DNA of 32,221 nucleotides from Lachnospiraceae bacterium. GTDB taxonomy: Bacteria; Bacillota; Clostridia; Lachnospirales; Lachnospiraceae. Where the stretch lies: the NCBI GenBank assembly GCA_017543445.1, contig JAFYGB010000047.1, forward strand, positions 1-32,221. The letters run 5' to 3'. Below the pieces are notes generated by a model, which worked only from the letters and a program-made list of their open reading frames with translations, was not told the DNA's origin and ran no database searches. Numbering within the stretch: position 1 is the first letter of the stretch; the number at the start of each line of letters is the position of its first letter. The position numbers and the translations under genes are program-made. Positions 15,876 through 23,128 of this stretch are shown here, piece by piece.

Positions 15876-16855
15876 AGAGAGTATGGATCCTCCTGGCCAC
15901 GGCTCTGTTTTTTGTCGCGGTCAATGTTTTTTTGTATGTGTCGATTACCCAGCGCCTTGCGAACAACTTCAGCGGGACGAGCCAGATGAAGATGATCGAT
16001 GTAGGCAGATATTTGCCGTTTGAGAGTGGTTCGGATCTGGCACGCACCGGCTCGTCGCTGACATTTTCCAAAGATGACGACCTGCCCGTGCTTGATGGTG
16101 CGGCCGCTTTAGTCCCGGTCTACGCGTCCGTGATCGAGAATTGCTACCCGGCGGGGACGGTCACCTACGAAGGCGGCGCGTTCTCAGACGACAACAAATA
16201 CGGCGAAAACTTCGCCGAGGACAGTGTGATGCAGTATCAGAACACGATCCGCGGATACAACGCACTTCTGGATGGAACGGTGGATCTGTTCTTCACAGCA
16301 CATCCGTCGAAGGAGCAGCTGCAGGACGCGAAGGACCGCGGCATTGAGCTGGAGGTCGTGCCCATCGGTAAGGAAGCCTTCGTGTTCTTCGTGAATAAAA
16401 AGAACCCCGTGGATGGTTTGAGCATTGACCAGATCCGCAGTATCTACCGCGGGGAGATCAACAACTGGAAGGAAGTCGGCGGCCCCAATAAGCGCATCAA
16501 CCAGGTGACGCGGATAAAGGGTTCCGGCAGCCAGACCATGATGGAGCAGTTCATGGAAAATGACATGCTGACGAAGCGGCATCCGCTCGCGATCTTCGGC
16601 GCATCCATTGGTTACTCGTTCCGGTTCTACCTGGCTGGCATGGTCGCAGATGAAAACGTGAAGATGCTTGCGGTCGATGGCGTCTACCCGATTGCAGAAA
16701 ACATTCGCAACGGCTCGTACCCGATCAGCACGAATTTCTACGTCGTGTATCGTAAAGACGAGACGAACCCGAACGTTAAAAAACTCGTGGATTGGCTGCT
16801 TACACAGGAAGGCCAGACCATGATCGAAGCCTGCGGCTACGTCGGCCTCGAATAA
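15872..16855 (+). CDS. Membrane-anchored PstS-like substrate-binding protein
   Basis: The 327-residue protein has an N-terminal hydrophobic anchor (about residues 4-23) with no lipobox, then a periplasmic-binding-protein type 2 domain of the phosphate-binding (PstS-like) group. Recognisable pieces are LDGAAALVPVYASVI near residue 72, VDLFFTAHPSKEQL, a VPIGKEAFVFFVNKKNPV strand, IRSIYRGEINNWKEVGG and RIKGSGSQTMMEQFM. PstS binds phosphate for the PstCAB importer, but no pst genes adjoin. The start at 15872 (ATGA overlap, GAGGGAG upstream) is preferred over an in-frame GTG at 15863. It may be a sensor or carrier working with the tiny membrane proteins before it. Confidence 0.82.
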   Translation: MKRVWILLATALFFVAVNVFLYVSITQRLANNFSGTSQMKMIDVGRYLPFESGSDLARTGSSLTFSKDDDLPVLDGAAALVPVYASVIENCYPAGTVTYEGGAFSDDNKYGENFAEDSVMQYQNTIRGYNALLDGTVDLFFTAHPSKEQLQDAKDRGIELEVVPIGKEAFVFFVNKKNPVDGLSIDQIRSIYRGEINNWKEVGGPNKRINQVTRIKGSGSQTMMEQFMENDMLTKRHPLAIFGASIGYSFRFYLAGMVADENVKMLAVDGVYPIAENIRNGSYPISTNFYVVYRKDETNPNVKKLVDWLLTQEGQTMIEACGYVGLE

Positions 16856-16900
16856 TAGGAGATTTTGAAACATCCATTCGAAGATGAGAGGGAGGTCGAA

Positions 16901-17545
16901 ATGGAAGAGACGAACGAAAAGAGAAAACCGAGTTTCCGTGAAATAAAACGGGCACTTATCTTTATAGCCAGTTTTACACCGCTAGTTACGTCAATTCTGG
17001 TCGGAATGAGTCCTGATGGGTTGCTCATTGGTTGGCAGGGAAGCAATATTATTTATGGCAGTGATGCAGTAATATTGTGGTATTATAGTTCCATGATACC
17101 CTTTATGGCGTCAAATAATGGTTTACTGGGTTTGATGCGCATTCTCACAGTGCCTGCTTTTGTCTATCAGATCTATTATCTGGTCCACAGCAGAAATAAA
17201 AAGCGTGTGTTAGTAGTCCTCGGTGTAATGATCATTCTTTTGATCGTCGGCGGGGTTGTTGCTGACCCGATCTCGCGCGCGCGCCGGGCGAATAAAGATA
17301 TCGAACCGTACGTCATGGAGTATCTGACTGAGAAGTACGGCAGTGATGCGGTCGCGGACATGAAGATCGTAATCGAAAAACGCGACGTTGGCCGTTTCAG
17401 CGCCGATCATTCCTTCAAGAAGTATATCTACTCTGTGACCGGGCCTATGTTCAAGGAGTCTCTAATGATCACATATACCAATGAATGGCATGCCGCCGAA
17501 GAAGGGAAAGAAGCATATACTACACAAGAAGTAGAAGAGTCATAA
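16901..17545 (+). CDS. Four-helix membrane protein with soluble C-terminal domain
   Basis: The 214-residue product has a charged N-terminus, about four hydrophobic segments between residues 18 and 120, and a hydrophilic C-terminal domain of about 90 residues. That domain resembles a small globular module (ADPISRARRANKDIEPYVMEY onward). ATG 16901 follows GGGAGGTCGAA at ideal spacing. A TTG start at 16865, also behind an AGGAGA site, would add 12 residues and cannot be excluded. It lies 45 bp after the PstS-like gene and probably belongs to the same operon. No known family is recognised. Confidence 0.6.
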   Translation: MEETNEKRKPSFREIKRALIFIASFTPLVTSILVGMSPDGLLIGWQGSNIIYGSDAVILWYYSSMIPFMASNNGLLGLMRILTVPAFVYQIYYLVHSRNKKRVLVVLGVMIILLIVGGVVADPISRARRANKDIEPYVMEYLTEKYGSDAVADMKIVIEKRDVGRFSADHSFKKYIYSVTGPMFKESLMITYTNEWHAAEEGKEAYTTQEVEES

Positions 17546-17577
17546 AAAGATTATGGGCGGAAGGTGTTCATCTGACG

Positions 17578-17606
17578 TTGACAATTCATGAGAAAGAACC
17601 TAAAAT
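17578..17606 (+). promoter_or_regulatory. Strong promoter of a very short transcription unit
   Basis: A perfect TTGACA (17578-17583) and TAAAAT (17601-17606) are 17 bp apart. Transcription would start near 17613 and run into the terminator at 17694-17733, giving an RNA of about 120 nt. Confidence 0.6.
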
Positions 17607-17647
17607 GGTAGTGTTGGTAAATCAATCAACCATTCCAGGAGAATTGC

Positions 17648-17710
17648 ATGGAGTATTATAGATTATTTGAGACTCTGCAGAGTCGGAATAATGAGAACCA
17701 TATTGACTGA
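17648..17710 (+). CDS. Possible 20-residue peptide
   Basis: ATG 17648 follows CCAGGAGAATTGC, a good ribosome binding site. The frame encodes a 20-residue peptide beginning MEYYRLFETLQ and ends TGA at 17708-17710, inside the loop of the terminator. A small stem (AATGGT/ACCATT, about 17604-17633) lies upstream and may affect access to the start. It could be a peptide, or the RNA itself may be the product. Only one copy is visible, so coding status is uncertain. Confidence 0.4.
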   Translation: MEYYRLFETLQSRNNENHID

Positions 17711-17733
17711 AAGGTCAATATGGTTCTTTTTTT
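17694..17733 (+). terminator. Strong intrinsic terminator
   Basis: A perfect 14-bp stem pairs AGAACCATATTGAC (17694-17707) with its complement at 17714-17727 around a 6-nt loop, followed by a long T run. It closes the short unit that begins at 17578 and insulates the toxin-antitoxin operon. Confidence 0.9.
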
Positions 17734-17786
17734 ATACAACATGTGCAACTACTGAGCCGTGAAACGACTTTATATGGGCGGAGCTA

Positions 17787-17822
17787 TTGACAAGTTTAAA
17801 AGAATATGTTATATATGACATA
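17787..17822 (+). promoter_or_regulatory. Toxin-antitoxin promoter with overlapping operator palindrome
   Basis: TTGACA (17787-17792) and TATATA (17810-17815) are 17 bp apart. An 18-bp near-perfect palindrome at 17805-17822 (TATGT...ACATA, 16 of 18 positions symmetric) covers the -10. This is where the XRE antitoxin would be expected to bind for autorepression. Confidence 0.65.
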
Positions 17823-17833
17823 ATGGAGGGCGA

Positions 17834-18196
17834 ATGAAATATAGGGTGGACTTTTATAAGACCGTAAGCGGACGAAAACCGCTTGCAGACTTCATCAGAT
17901 CATTAGATGTTGTTTTAAAAGCTCGAGTCGTGGCTTATCTTCATTTGTTGGAGGAGTATGGCCATGAGGCTCGTGAACCACTGAGTAAACATCTTTCTGA
18001 TGGGATTTTTGAATTGCGTATATCCGGGAAGAATCAGATTGTAAGAATCCTCTATTTTTTTGATAACGATAGGATTATTATCGCCACTAATGGCTTTGTG
18101 AAGAAACAACAAAAGACTCCGAGGAACGAAATCAGCATTGCCAAGGAGAGAAGAAAAGATTACTATTCACGTAAGGAGGTTGGGACCTATGAGTGA
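17834..18196 (+). CDS. RelE/HigB-type toxin (Gp49-like family)
   Basis: The 120-residue protein fits the phage-derived Gp49-like/HigB branch of the RelE superfamily. It has VDFYKTVSGRKPLADFIRSL, then LHLLEEYGHEAREPLSKHLSDGIFELRISGKN and IVRILYFFDNDRIIIATNGFVKKQQKTP. The invariant pattern is LxxGIxELR, then RxxYFF, then FxKKxxKTP. Such toxins cleave mRNA at the ribosome. GGAGGGCGA precedes the ATG. The antitoxin gene overlaps the last bases. Toxin-first order is typical of higBA loci. Confidence 0.88.
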   Translation: MKYRVDFYKTVSGRKPLADFIRSLDVVLKARVVAYLHLLEEYGHEAREPLSKHLSDGIFELRISGKNQIVRILYFFDNDRIIIATNGFVKKQQKTPRNEISIAKERRKDYYSRKEVGTYE

Positions 18197-18470
18197 TTTG
18201 CAGAAACTTACGGAGGAACTAATGTGTGATCCTGCGTTTAAAACCGAATACGATGCGGTTCAACCTGAAATCGAAGTAACGAGGGCGCTTTTGAATGCCA
18301 GAATTCACGCTGGTTTGTCGCAAGTACAGCTTTCTGAGTTGAGCGGGATAAGTCAGGCAGATATTAGCAGACTGGAGAAGGGAACCAGAAATCCGACCAT
18401 AGCATTATTGAAGCGGTTAGCAGATGCGATGGGGATGACACTCCAGATACGATTTGTACCAAAACAGTGA
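18189..18470 (+). CDS. XRE-family HigA-like antitoxin
   Basis: The 93-residue protein has an N-terminal helical part (MSDLQKLTEELMCDPAFKTEY) and a helix-turn-helix domain, RIHAGLSQVQLSELSGISQADISRLEKG, followed by NPTIALLKRLADAMGM. It should bind and neutralise the toxin and repress the operon. ATG 18189 overlaps the toxin stop by eight bases, and the toxin's own last codons provide AAGGAGG as ribosome binding site. A longer in-frame start at 18138 would lie deep inside the toxin gene and is not favoured. Confidence 0.9.
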   Translation: MSDLQKLTEELMCDPAFKTEYDAVQPEIEVTRALLNARIHAGLSQVQLSELSGISQADISRLEKGTRNPTIALLKRLADAMGMTLQIRFVPKQ

Positions 18471-18484
18471 AGGAGATATCGCCT

Positions 18485-19282
18485 ATGTATGGAGCGATTT
18501 TAGGAGATATGATCGGTGCCCCTTATGAGTTCGATCAGGGAAAGAAAACGAAGGAATTTGAGCTGTTTAACCCGCGTGTGCACTATACGGATGATACAGC
18601 GATGACGCTGGCGGTGGCGCGCGCCTTGTTGCAGGTCGGGCGTGATGCTGATGAGGCGACCATGAAGAAAGCTTTTGTGGAATGCATGCAAGACATTGGC
18701 CGGAGATACGCTGCGGGCGAGTATGGCGGGCGTTTTGCTGACTGGCTTCGTGCGTCCGATCCGCAGCCCTATAACAGCTGGGGCAATGGTTCTGCCATGC
18801 GTGTGAGTGCTGTCGGTTGGTTTTTCGACACCCTCGAGCGAACGCGCGAAGTGGCGCGTTGGTCCGCAGAGGTCACGCACAACCACCCGGAAGGTGTCAA
18901 GGGCGCGGAGTCTGTTGCTGCGGCGATCTACCTGCTGCGTAACGGAAGCACGAAAGCGGAAGTGAAGGATTACATCATTGCGGAGTTCGACTACGATCTT
19001 TCACGTACTTGCGATGAGATCCGTCCGACCTACCATCATGTTGAAAGCTGCCAGGAGACCGTCCCTGAAGCATTTAACGCATTTTTTGAAGGCGACTCCT
19101 TTGAAGACGTCATCCGAACTGCCGTTTCCCTAGGGGGCGACTGTGACACCCTGACCTGCATCGCGGGTTCCCTCGCCGAGGCTTGCTACGGCGTGCCGGA
19201 GCAGATGAAAAGCGAGTGCGAGAGGAGATTGCCCCGGGAACTGATGGCAATTTTGAGCGCCTTCACGGCGGAAGTGGATTAA
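18485..19282 (+). CDS. ADP-ribosylglycohydrolase family protein
   Basis: The 265-residue protein belongs to the DraG/ARH family, which removes ADP-ribose from proteins, nucleic acids or small molecules using two metal ions. It opens with MYGAILGDMIGAPYEF, followed by YTDDTAMTLAVARAL with the metal-binding TDDT motif (residues 35-38), NGSAMRVSAVG mid-way and the C-terminal GGDCDTLTCIAGSLAEA motif. ATG 18485 follows GAAGGAGATATCG. It lies 14 bp after the antitoxin stop with no terminator or promoter between, so it looks like a third gene of the toxin-antitoxin operon. The target is unknown. Confidence 0.9.
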   Translation: MYGAILGDMIGAPYEFDQGKKTKEFELFNPRVHYTDDTAMTLAVARALLQVGRDADEATMKKAFVECMQDIGRRYAAGEYGGRFADWLRASDPQPYNSWGNGSAMRVSAVGWFFDTLERTREVARWSAEVTHNHPEGVKGAESVAAAIYLLRNGSTKAEVKDYIIAEFDYDLSRTCDEIRPTYHHVESCQETVPEAFNAFFEGDSFEDVIRTAVSLGGDCDTLTCIAGSLAEACYGVPEQMKSECERRLPRELMAILSAFTAEVD

Positions 19283-19313
19283 CCAGGTTTGTGCATTTTC
19301 CCGACATGAGATA

Positions 19314-19342
19314 TTGCTCTGACATGTGTTCTGTGCTATAAT
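19314..19342 (+). promoter_or_regulatory. Promoter of the InlB-repeat protein gene
   Basis: TTGCTC (19314-19319) and a perfect TATAAT (19337-19342) are 17 bp apart, about 65 bp before the start codon. Confidence 0.6.
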
Positions 19343-19406
19343 TCAAGCGTAGTTATCAGTCCGAATGCACACGGTTAAAACAAGAGAAAAAAATGTGAGG
19401 GAGATA

Positions 19407-20519
19407 ATGAAAATGAAGGGATTATTGCATAAACGAAGAACTAGGGGTTTCTTATTTGCTTTGTTTTTCGCATTCATTTTGTTTATTCCGAATGAGGTTG
19501 AGGCGGCCCAATTGACTGTTACCGCAAATAAGACGAAGGAATATACTGCGTCCGCAGGTGGCGAGACCATTAATCTGACATTGTCCGGGGCGAATGCCAA
19601 CACGAGACTTATGGGTAAGCCGTCTTGGATCAGTTGTAGTGGGTCTGGCTCAAACTACAAACTCATAACTTCGAAGAATGCGTCAACATCTTCTCGTAAG
19701 GACGATGTTGTGTTTTTCGATGGAGCGAAAACCTTTACGGTTCGAATTACTCAAAAAGGGACATCAAAAGCCGCTGTCATAATGTTTAATGTTAATGGAG
19801 GCTCAGGAAGAATATCAAATAAGTCAGGAACGGTCGGTAATACCATTGGCACACTTCCGAATGTTCCTACTGCACCGAAAGGAATGTCATTTGCTGGATG
19901 GTATACCGAGGCAAAGAGTGGAATCAGGGTCACGAGTAATACAAAGATTACGGTACCTATCTTGATGTTATATGCTCATTATACCTATAACACCTACAAG
20001 ATCACATTCAACAGTCAAGGTGGCAATAAGGTGGACTATAAAATGGTCACCTACAGCAAAAAGTATGGGACCATGGAAACGCCGACCAGAGAAGGTTACG
20101 AGTTTCTCGGTTGGTATACCGCGGCGAATGGTGGTAAGTTGATAACTCCTTCCACAAAGGTGACGGTTGCCGCACATCAAACTCTTTATGCGCAGTGGCG
20201 TAAGAAACAGACTTTTCAGATTATATTTCTATATGGAAATGGGGAGCGGAGAAAGGTAATTGAGGTTTATGAAGGAGATATAATCGTATTACCTGACCCT
20301 GGTATCGTTGTTGATCCTCCTTATGAGTGGAAGTGGAATGTCGTTCAAGGCCGTGACCTAAGGGACGGAGAAGGGCAGCATTATGAACCAGGTCAAAAAA
20401 TTTGCGTTAGTGGTGATTATGTGATAGTTGGTATATTGTTCCCCTCTTCGTATGAACCTCTTATGAATAGCATTCGAGATACTTTCGAACAAAAATATAA
20501 ATTGGAACTAAAAAAATAA
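19407..20519 (+). CDS. Secreted BACON and InlB-repeat protein
   Basis: The 370-residue protein starts with a basic stretch and a hydrophobic signal peptide (about residues 12-33, cleavage likely after VEA). A BACON-like beta domain follows (about 35-118), with PSWISCSGSGSNYKL and ending FTVRITQKG. Then come two InlB B-repeats (about 123-195 and 196-262) with the WYTEAKSG and GYEFLGWYTAANGG signatures and the YAHY/YAQW ends. A diverged C-terminal domain of about 100 residues completes it. No LPXTG sorting motif or C-terminal anchor is seen, so it is probably released or held by protein contacts. ATG 19407 follows GAGGGAGATA; ATG 19413 is an alternative. Confidence 0.82.
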   Translation: MKMKGLLHKRRTRGFLFALFFAFILFIPNEVEAAQLTVTANKTKEYTASAGGETINLTLSGANANTRLMGKPSWISCSGSGSNYKLITSKNASTSSRKDDVVFFDGAKTFTVRITQKGTSKAAVIMFNVNGGSGRISNKSGTVGNTIGTLPNVPTAPKGMSFAGWYTEAKSGIRVTSNTKITVPILMLYAHYTYNTYKITFNSQGGNKVDYKMVTYSKKYGTMETPTREGYEFLGWYTAANGGKLITPSTKVTVAAHQTLYAQWRKKQTFQIIFLYGNGERRKVIEVYEGDIIVLPDPGIVVDPPYEWKWNVVQGRDLRDGEGQHYEPGQKICVSGDYVIVGILFPSSYEPLMNSIRDTFEQKYKLELKK

Positions 20520-20535
20520 TACTTAACAAAACAGG

Positions 20536-20574
20536 AGCACCGCATTGAATCATGATTCAATGCGGTGCTTTTAT
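20536..20574 (+). terminator. Intrinsic terminator after the InlB-repeat gene
   Basis: A perfect 34-bp palindrome (17-bp arms, AGCACCGCATTGAATCA and its complement) is followed by TTTTATT. It starts 16 bp after the stop codon. Confidence 0.85.
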
Positions 20575-20735
20575 TGTACACATCTGGATGTATCCTAGGG
20601 TAAAGAGTGAAGTGGAATTCCAGTATACCCACCCCTTTTGCGATATAAAAGGAGGGGGGCGGTCGGCTGGTGGTTATATATAGGCGGGCACCACTGGCAG
20701 TCTGGCAAATTACAATCAACCGAAAGGAGAACGGC

Positions 20736-20882
20736 ATGGACGAACTGGAGTTTTTGGATCTGTTGGAAGGCTTTTTAGAATTTGAAGAGGTAAAGGCAGT
20801 TGACAGCATCGAGAGGATGGAGGAGTTCGATGACTTCCTCGACGAAATATTCGAGGAGATGGACGAGGAAGAAGATGATTAG
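20736..20882 (+). CDS. Very acidic 48-residue protein
   Basis: The product is dominated by Glu and Asp, with few basic residues, and ends EEMDEEEDD. Its hydrophobic residues (LEFLDLLEGFLEF) suggest one amphipathic helix. ATG 20736 follows GAAAGGAGAACGGC, a strong site. The frame is open further upstream to 20670, but that part has no start signal. Such proteins may act as small acidic partners or mimics, but nothing here shows the target. No family is recognised. Confidence 0.55.
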   Translation: MDELEFLDLLEGFLEFEEVKAVDSIERMEEFDDFLDEIFEEMDEEEDD

Positions 20883-20897
20883 GAGGGGTAAATAGTC

Positions 20898-20926
20898 TTG
20901 TAGTTGAGGGTGATATCATTTATACT
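20898..20926 (+). promoter_or_regulatory. Promoter candidate for the gene at 21022
   Basis: TTGTAG (20898-20903) and TATACT (20921-20926) are 17 bp apart. A partly symmetric sequence, TGATATC...GTATCA, surrounds the -10. Confidence 0.45.
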
Positions 20927-21021
20927 ATAGGTATCATAAAGCAGGCTGAAGCGTGTGCGTAGAGACGACAAACATTGCCCGCTATGAAACGGAAGAATAG
21001 AGCCACACAAGGAGGAAGAAT

Positions 21022-21258
21022 ATGAGATCGTATTTGATTGCAGATACTACTCGCGAGGAGCGGGAGCAGATCGTGGAGGAGTCGCTAGGGAATATCAGCG
21101 GATCCTGCGACGGATGCATGGCCGGATTGGCCGAGATGTACCAGGATTACATCGACGGGAAGAAGGAGATCCGTGAGATCAACATGGAGTTTCGCGCTCG
21201 GTATACGTCGGGGAGCGAGGCGCCCGAGCGAAACGAGTGCGGGTACTATAATGAGTGA
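21022..21258 (+). CDS. Small conserved protein with CxxC motif
   Basis: The 78-residue product starts MRSYLIADTTREEREQIVEE and contains SCDGCMAGLAEMYQDYIDGK, then an acidic and basic helical tail. From memory, very similar short proteins occur widely in Clostridia and are sometimes labelled PurH-related without any catalytic domain. The CDGC pair could bind metal or be redox-active. AAGGAGGAAGAAT precedes the ATG. The coding call is strong; the function is unknown. Confidence 0.75.
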   Translation: MRSYLIADTTREEREQIVEESLGNISGSCDGCMAGLAEMYQDYIDGKKEIREINMEFRARYTSGSEAPERNECGYYNE

Positions 21259-21330
21259 GAGTAAAGGAGAATAGTTAGGTCAAAGCGGCCTGGAGGAAGC
21301 ATTGACCGCGAAATAACAGGAGGAATAATT

Positions 21331-21729
21331 ATGCAGGACGATTCAATTCGTGATATGTTTGAGGAGATAAAGGACGCGCTCGAGGAGCTGGTCGGCGGGA
21401 TCGAAGAGGCGGTGGATGAGGCCGTGATGGGTTCATTTCCCGAGAGCTTCGTCGAGGGCTGGGAGCAGTTCATGGCGGACCATACGTTTGTGAAGAAGGA
21501 CGGAACGGTCGTACAGGGCTGGCCGGTGACGCGAGTGCTGAGCCCGGATAAGAAGAAGCAGCTCAACTGCTACGGCGGTCTGAAGGTCGACGGGCGGACG
21601 TTGATCGTGCAGACGCGCATCTCGTCGTGGGAGCCGCTGTACTCGTTCGAGACGGAGGAGGCCGCGGTGGAGGCGCTGAAGAAGATCAGTGAGGCGATGC
21701 AGCGGGGGGATTCGTTTATTGAGCTGTAG
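21331..21729 (+). CDS. Protein of unknown function, 132 residues
   Basis: It begins with an acidic helical segment (DMFEEIKDALEELVGGIEEAVDEA, about residues 8-32), then a mixed segment that reads like a small globular domain with VTRVLSPDKKKQLNCYGGLKV and RISSWEPLYSFETEEAAVEAL. AACAGGAGGAATAATT lies before the ATG. Codon use is like the neighbours. I recognise no family and see no signal peptide, so it is probably cytoplasmic. Confidence 0.7.
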   Translation: MQDDSIRDMFEEIKDALEELVGGIEEAVDEAVMGSFPESFVEGWEQFMADHTFVKKDGTVVQGWPVTRVLSPDKKKQLNCYGGLKVDGRTLIVQTRISSWEPLYSFETEEAAVEALKKISEAMQRGDSFIEL

Positions 21730-21796
21730 TAAGATAGAGGGATAGAAACGATTTTCGGTTGGAAAGTTCGAAATAAACATATATGGAGGTATTCAT

Positions 21797-22804
21797 ATGG
21801 CATTTAAGAAATACGTTTACGATGGTTCGAAGAAGTTTAATATTGGCAAATGCTCGACGGATGAGACGAGTTTGTGCGTAGACCGCAAGGATGCGGAGGC
21901 GAAGCTCGCGAAGAACATCGAGGAGATCGACAAGTTGCAGGAGAAACTCTACGCGGAGAAGAAGGAAGGCGTGATCTTCCTGTTCCAGGCGATGGATGCA
22001 GCTGGTAAGGATGGCACCATCCGCGCGGTATTGTCCGCACTTTCACCGCATGGTGTGCATGAGGTAGCCTTCAAGGCGCCGAGCTCGGACGAGCTGGCGC
22101 ACGATTTCCTGTGGCGCGTGGCGTCGAAGACGCCGGCGAAGGGCGAGATCGCGATCTTCAACCGCTCGCATTATGAGGACGTGCTGATCGGTAAGGTGCG
22201 CGAACTCTACCGCAGCCAGGCCAATGCACGCCGCATTGACCTCGATCAGGTGATCGAAAACCGCTACGAAGACATTCGTAATTTCGAGGAGTACCTGTAC
22301 CACAACAACGTGCGCACGGTGAAGATTTTCTTGAATGTGTCGAAGGATGAGCAGGCGCGGCGGTTCCTGTCGCGTATCGAGGAGCCGGAGAAGAACTGGA
22401 AGTTCAGCGGCAGCGACTACGAGGAGCGTGCGTACTGGGATGCGTACCAGGAGGCGTTCGAAAGCGCCATCAATGCGACGTCAACGAAGCATTGCCCGTG
22501 GTACGTTGTGCCCGCAGATCATAAGTGGTATATGCGCTACGCGGTGTCGGAGATCATCCTGGCGACGCTGAAGGAGATGGATCCCCGCTTCCCGGAGGTA
22601 ACGCCCGAGCGACTGGCGACCTTCGCGAACTATAAGGAGGAGCTTCTGAAGGAACTGCCGAAGGAGAAGACGGAGAAGGCCGAGAAGGCTGAGAAGGCTG
22701 AGAAGTCTGAGAAAAAGCCGATGGTAAAGAAGCCGGTGAAGAAGGAAGAGAATAAGCCGGAGAAGAAAGAAGTGAAAAAGCCTGCTAAGAAGGCGAAGAA
22801 ATAA
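21797..22804 (+). CDS. PPK2-family polyphosphate kinase with lysine-rich tail
   Basis: The first 280 residues match the PPK2 family, which transfers phosphate between polyphosphate and nucleotides. Visible motifs are the Walker A-like DAAGKDGTIRAVLSAL (residues 67-82), FNRSHYEDVLIGKVRELY and the FLNVSKDEQARRFLSRIEEPEKNWKFS lid region. The last 50 or so residues are a low-complexity Lys-Glu-Ala-Pro tail with KAEKAEKAEKSEKK and PVKK/PAKKAKK repeats, an unusual addition that resembles histone H1-like tails. TGGAGGTATTCAT precedes the ATG. Whether it acts on AMP, ADP or GDP cannot be told from sequence here. A REP-like repeat pair begins at its stop codon. Confidence 0.9.
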   Translation: MAFKKYVYDGSKKFNIGKCSTDETSLCVDRKDAEAKLAKNIEEIDKLQEKLYAEKKEGVIFLFQAMDAAGKDGTIRAVLSALSPHGVHEVAFKAPSSDELAHDFLWRVASKTPAKGEIAIFNRSHYEDVLIGKVRELYRSQANARRIDLDQVIENRYEDIRNFEEYLYHNNVRTVKIFLNVSKDEQARRFLSRIEEPEKNWKFSGSDYEERAYWDAYQEAFESAINATSTKHCPWYVVPADHKWYMRYAVSEIILATLKEMDPRFPEVTPERLATFANYKEELLKELPKEKTEKAEKAEKAEKSEKKPMVKKPVKKEENKPEKKEVKKPAKKAKK

Positions 22805-22868
22805 GTGTCAATGGGGACGGTTCTATTTGACACAAAAATGTGTCAGATGGAACCGTCTCCACTGACAC
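22805..22868. repeat. REP-like inverted pair after the PPK2 gene
   Basis: Two 29-bp copies lie head to head: 22805-22833 in the GGGGACGGTTCT orientation, and 22840-22868 in the reverse. Each copy begins GTGTCA and ends TGACAC. The pair can fold into one long hairpin with one mismatch and three wobbles. It may act as a two-way terminator for the PPK2 gene. The rest of the 324-bp gap holds the sites at 22930-22966 and the repeat at 23061. Confidence 0.85.
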
Positions 22869-22929
22869 ATTCTCGGGGATTAAGGCAATTTTAACAAAGC
22901 CGTAATGAAAGTATAAACTTGTGGTGCCC

Positions 22930-22966
22930 TCGCATACTATGCGAAAGACTGCCGTTATGGTATAAT
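22930..22966 (+). promoter_or_regulatory. Extended -10 promoter with upstream palindrome
   Basis: TATAAT at 22961-22966 is preceded by TGG. The perfect inverted repeat TCGCATA-C-TATGCGA (22930-22944) covers the -35 position and may be an operator. It would drive the LRR lipoprotein gene at 23129. Confidence 0.55.
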
Positions 22967-23060
22967 CACTGTATTGGTGCATGAATGTGCATAGCCCGCA
23001 AAAAATCACGGGGAAGTGTAACCATTTGCAAAAAAAAGGTAGTATATAAGTGCAGGGGAA

Positions 23061-23116
23061 TGAGTCAAACAGAACCGTCCCTGTTGCAGGTTTTGACCTG
23101 CAACGGTTGACACATT
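23061..23116 (-). repeat. Long-form REP-like element upstream of LRR gene 1
   Basis: The element carries the reverse core (CAAACAGAACCGTCCC) and terminal TTGACACATT. Between them lies an inserted palindrome, GTTGCAGGT-TTTG-ACCTGCAAC. The same long form occurs inverted at 25820-25876. The element ends right at the ribosome binding site of the LRR gene. Confidence 0.85.
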
Positions 23117-23128
23117 TTCAGGAGAGGT

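Noticed and set aside
22805-22868. Reading the REP-like pair as only a terminator
   Set aside because: The same sequence recurs at other borders in both orientations, and no consistent U-tract follows, so repeat is the better label; termination may be secondary.
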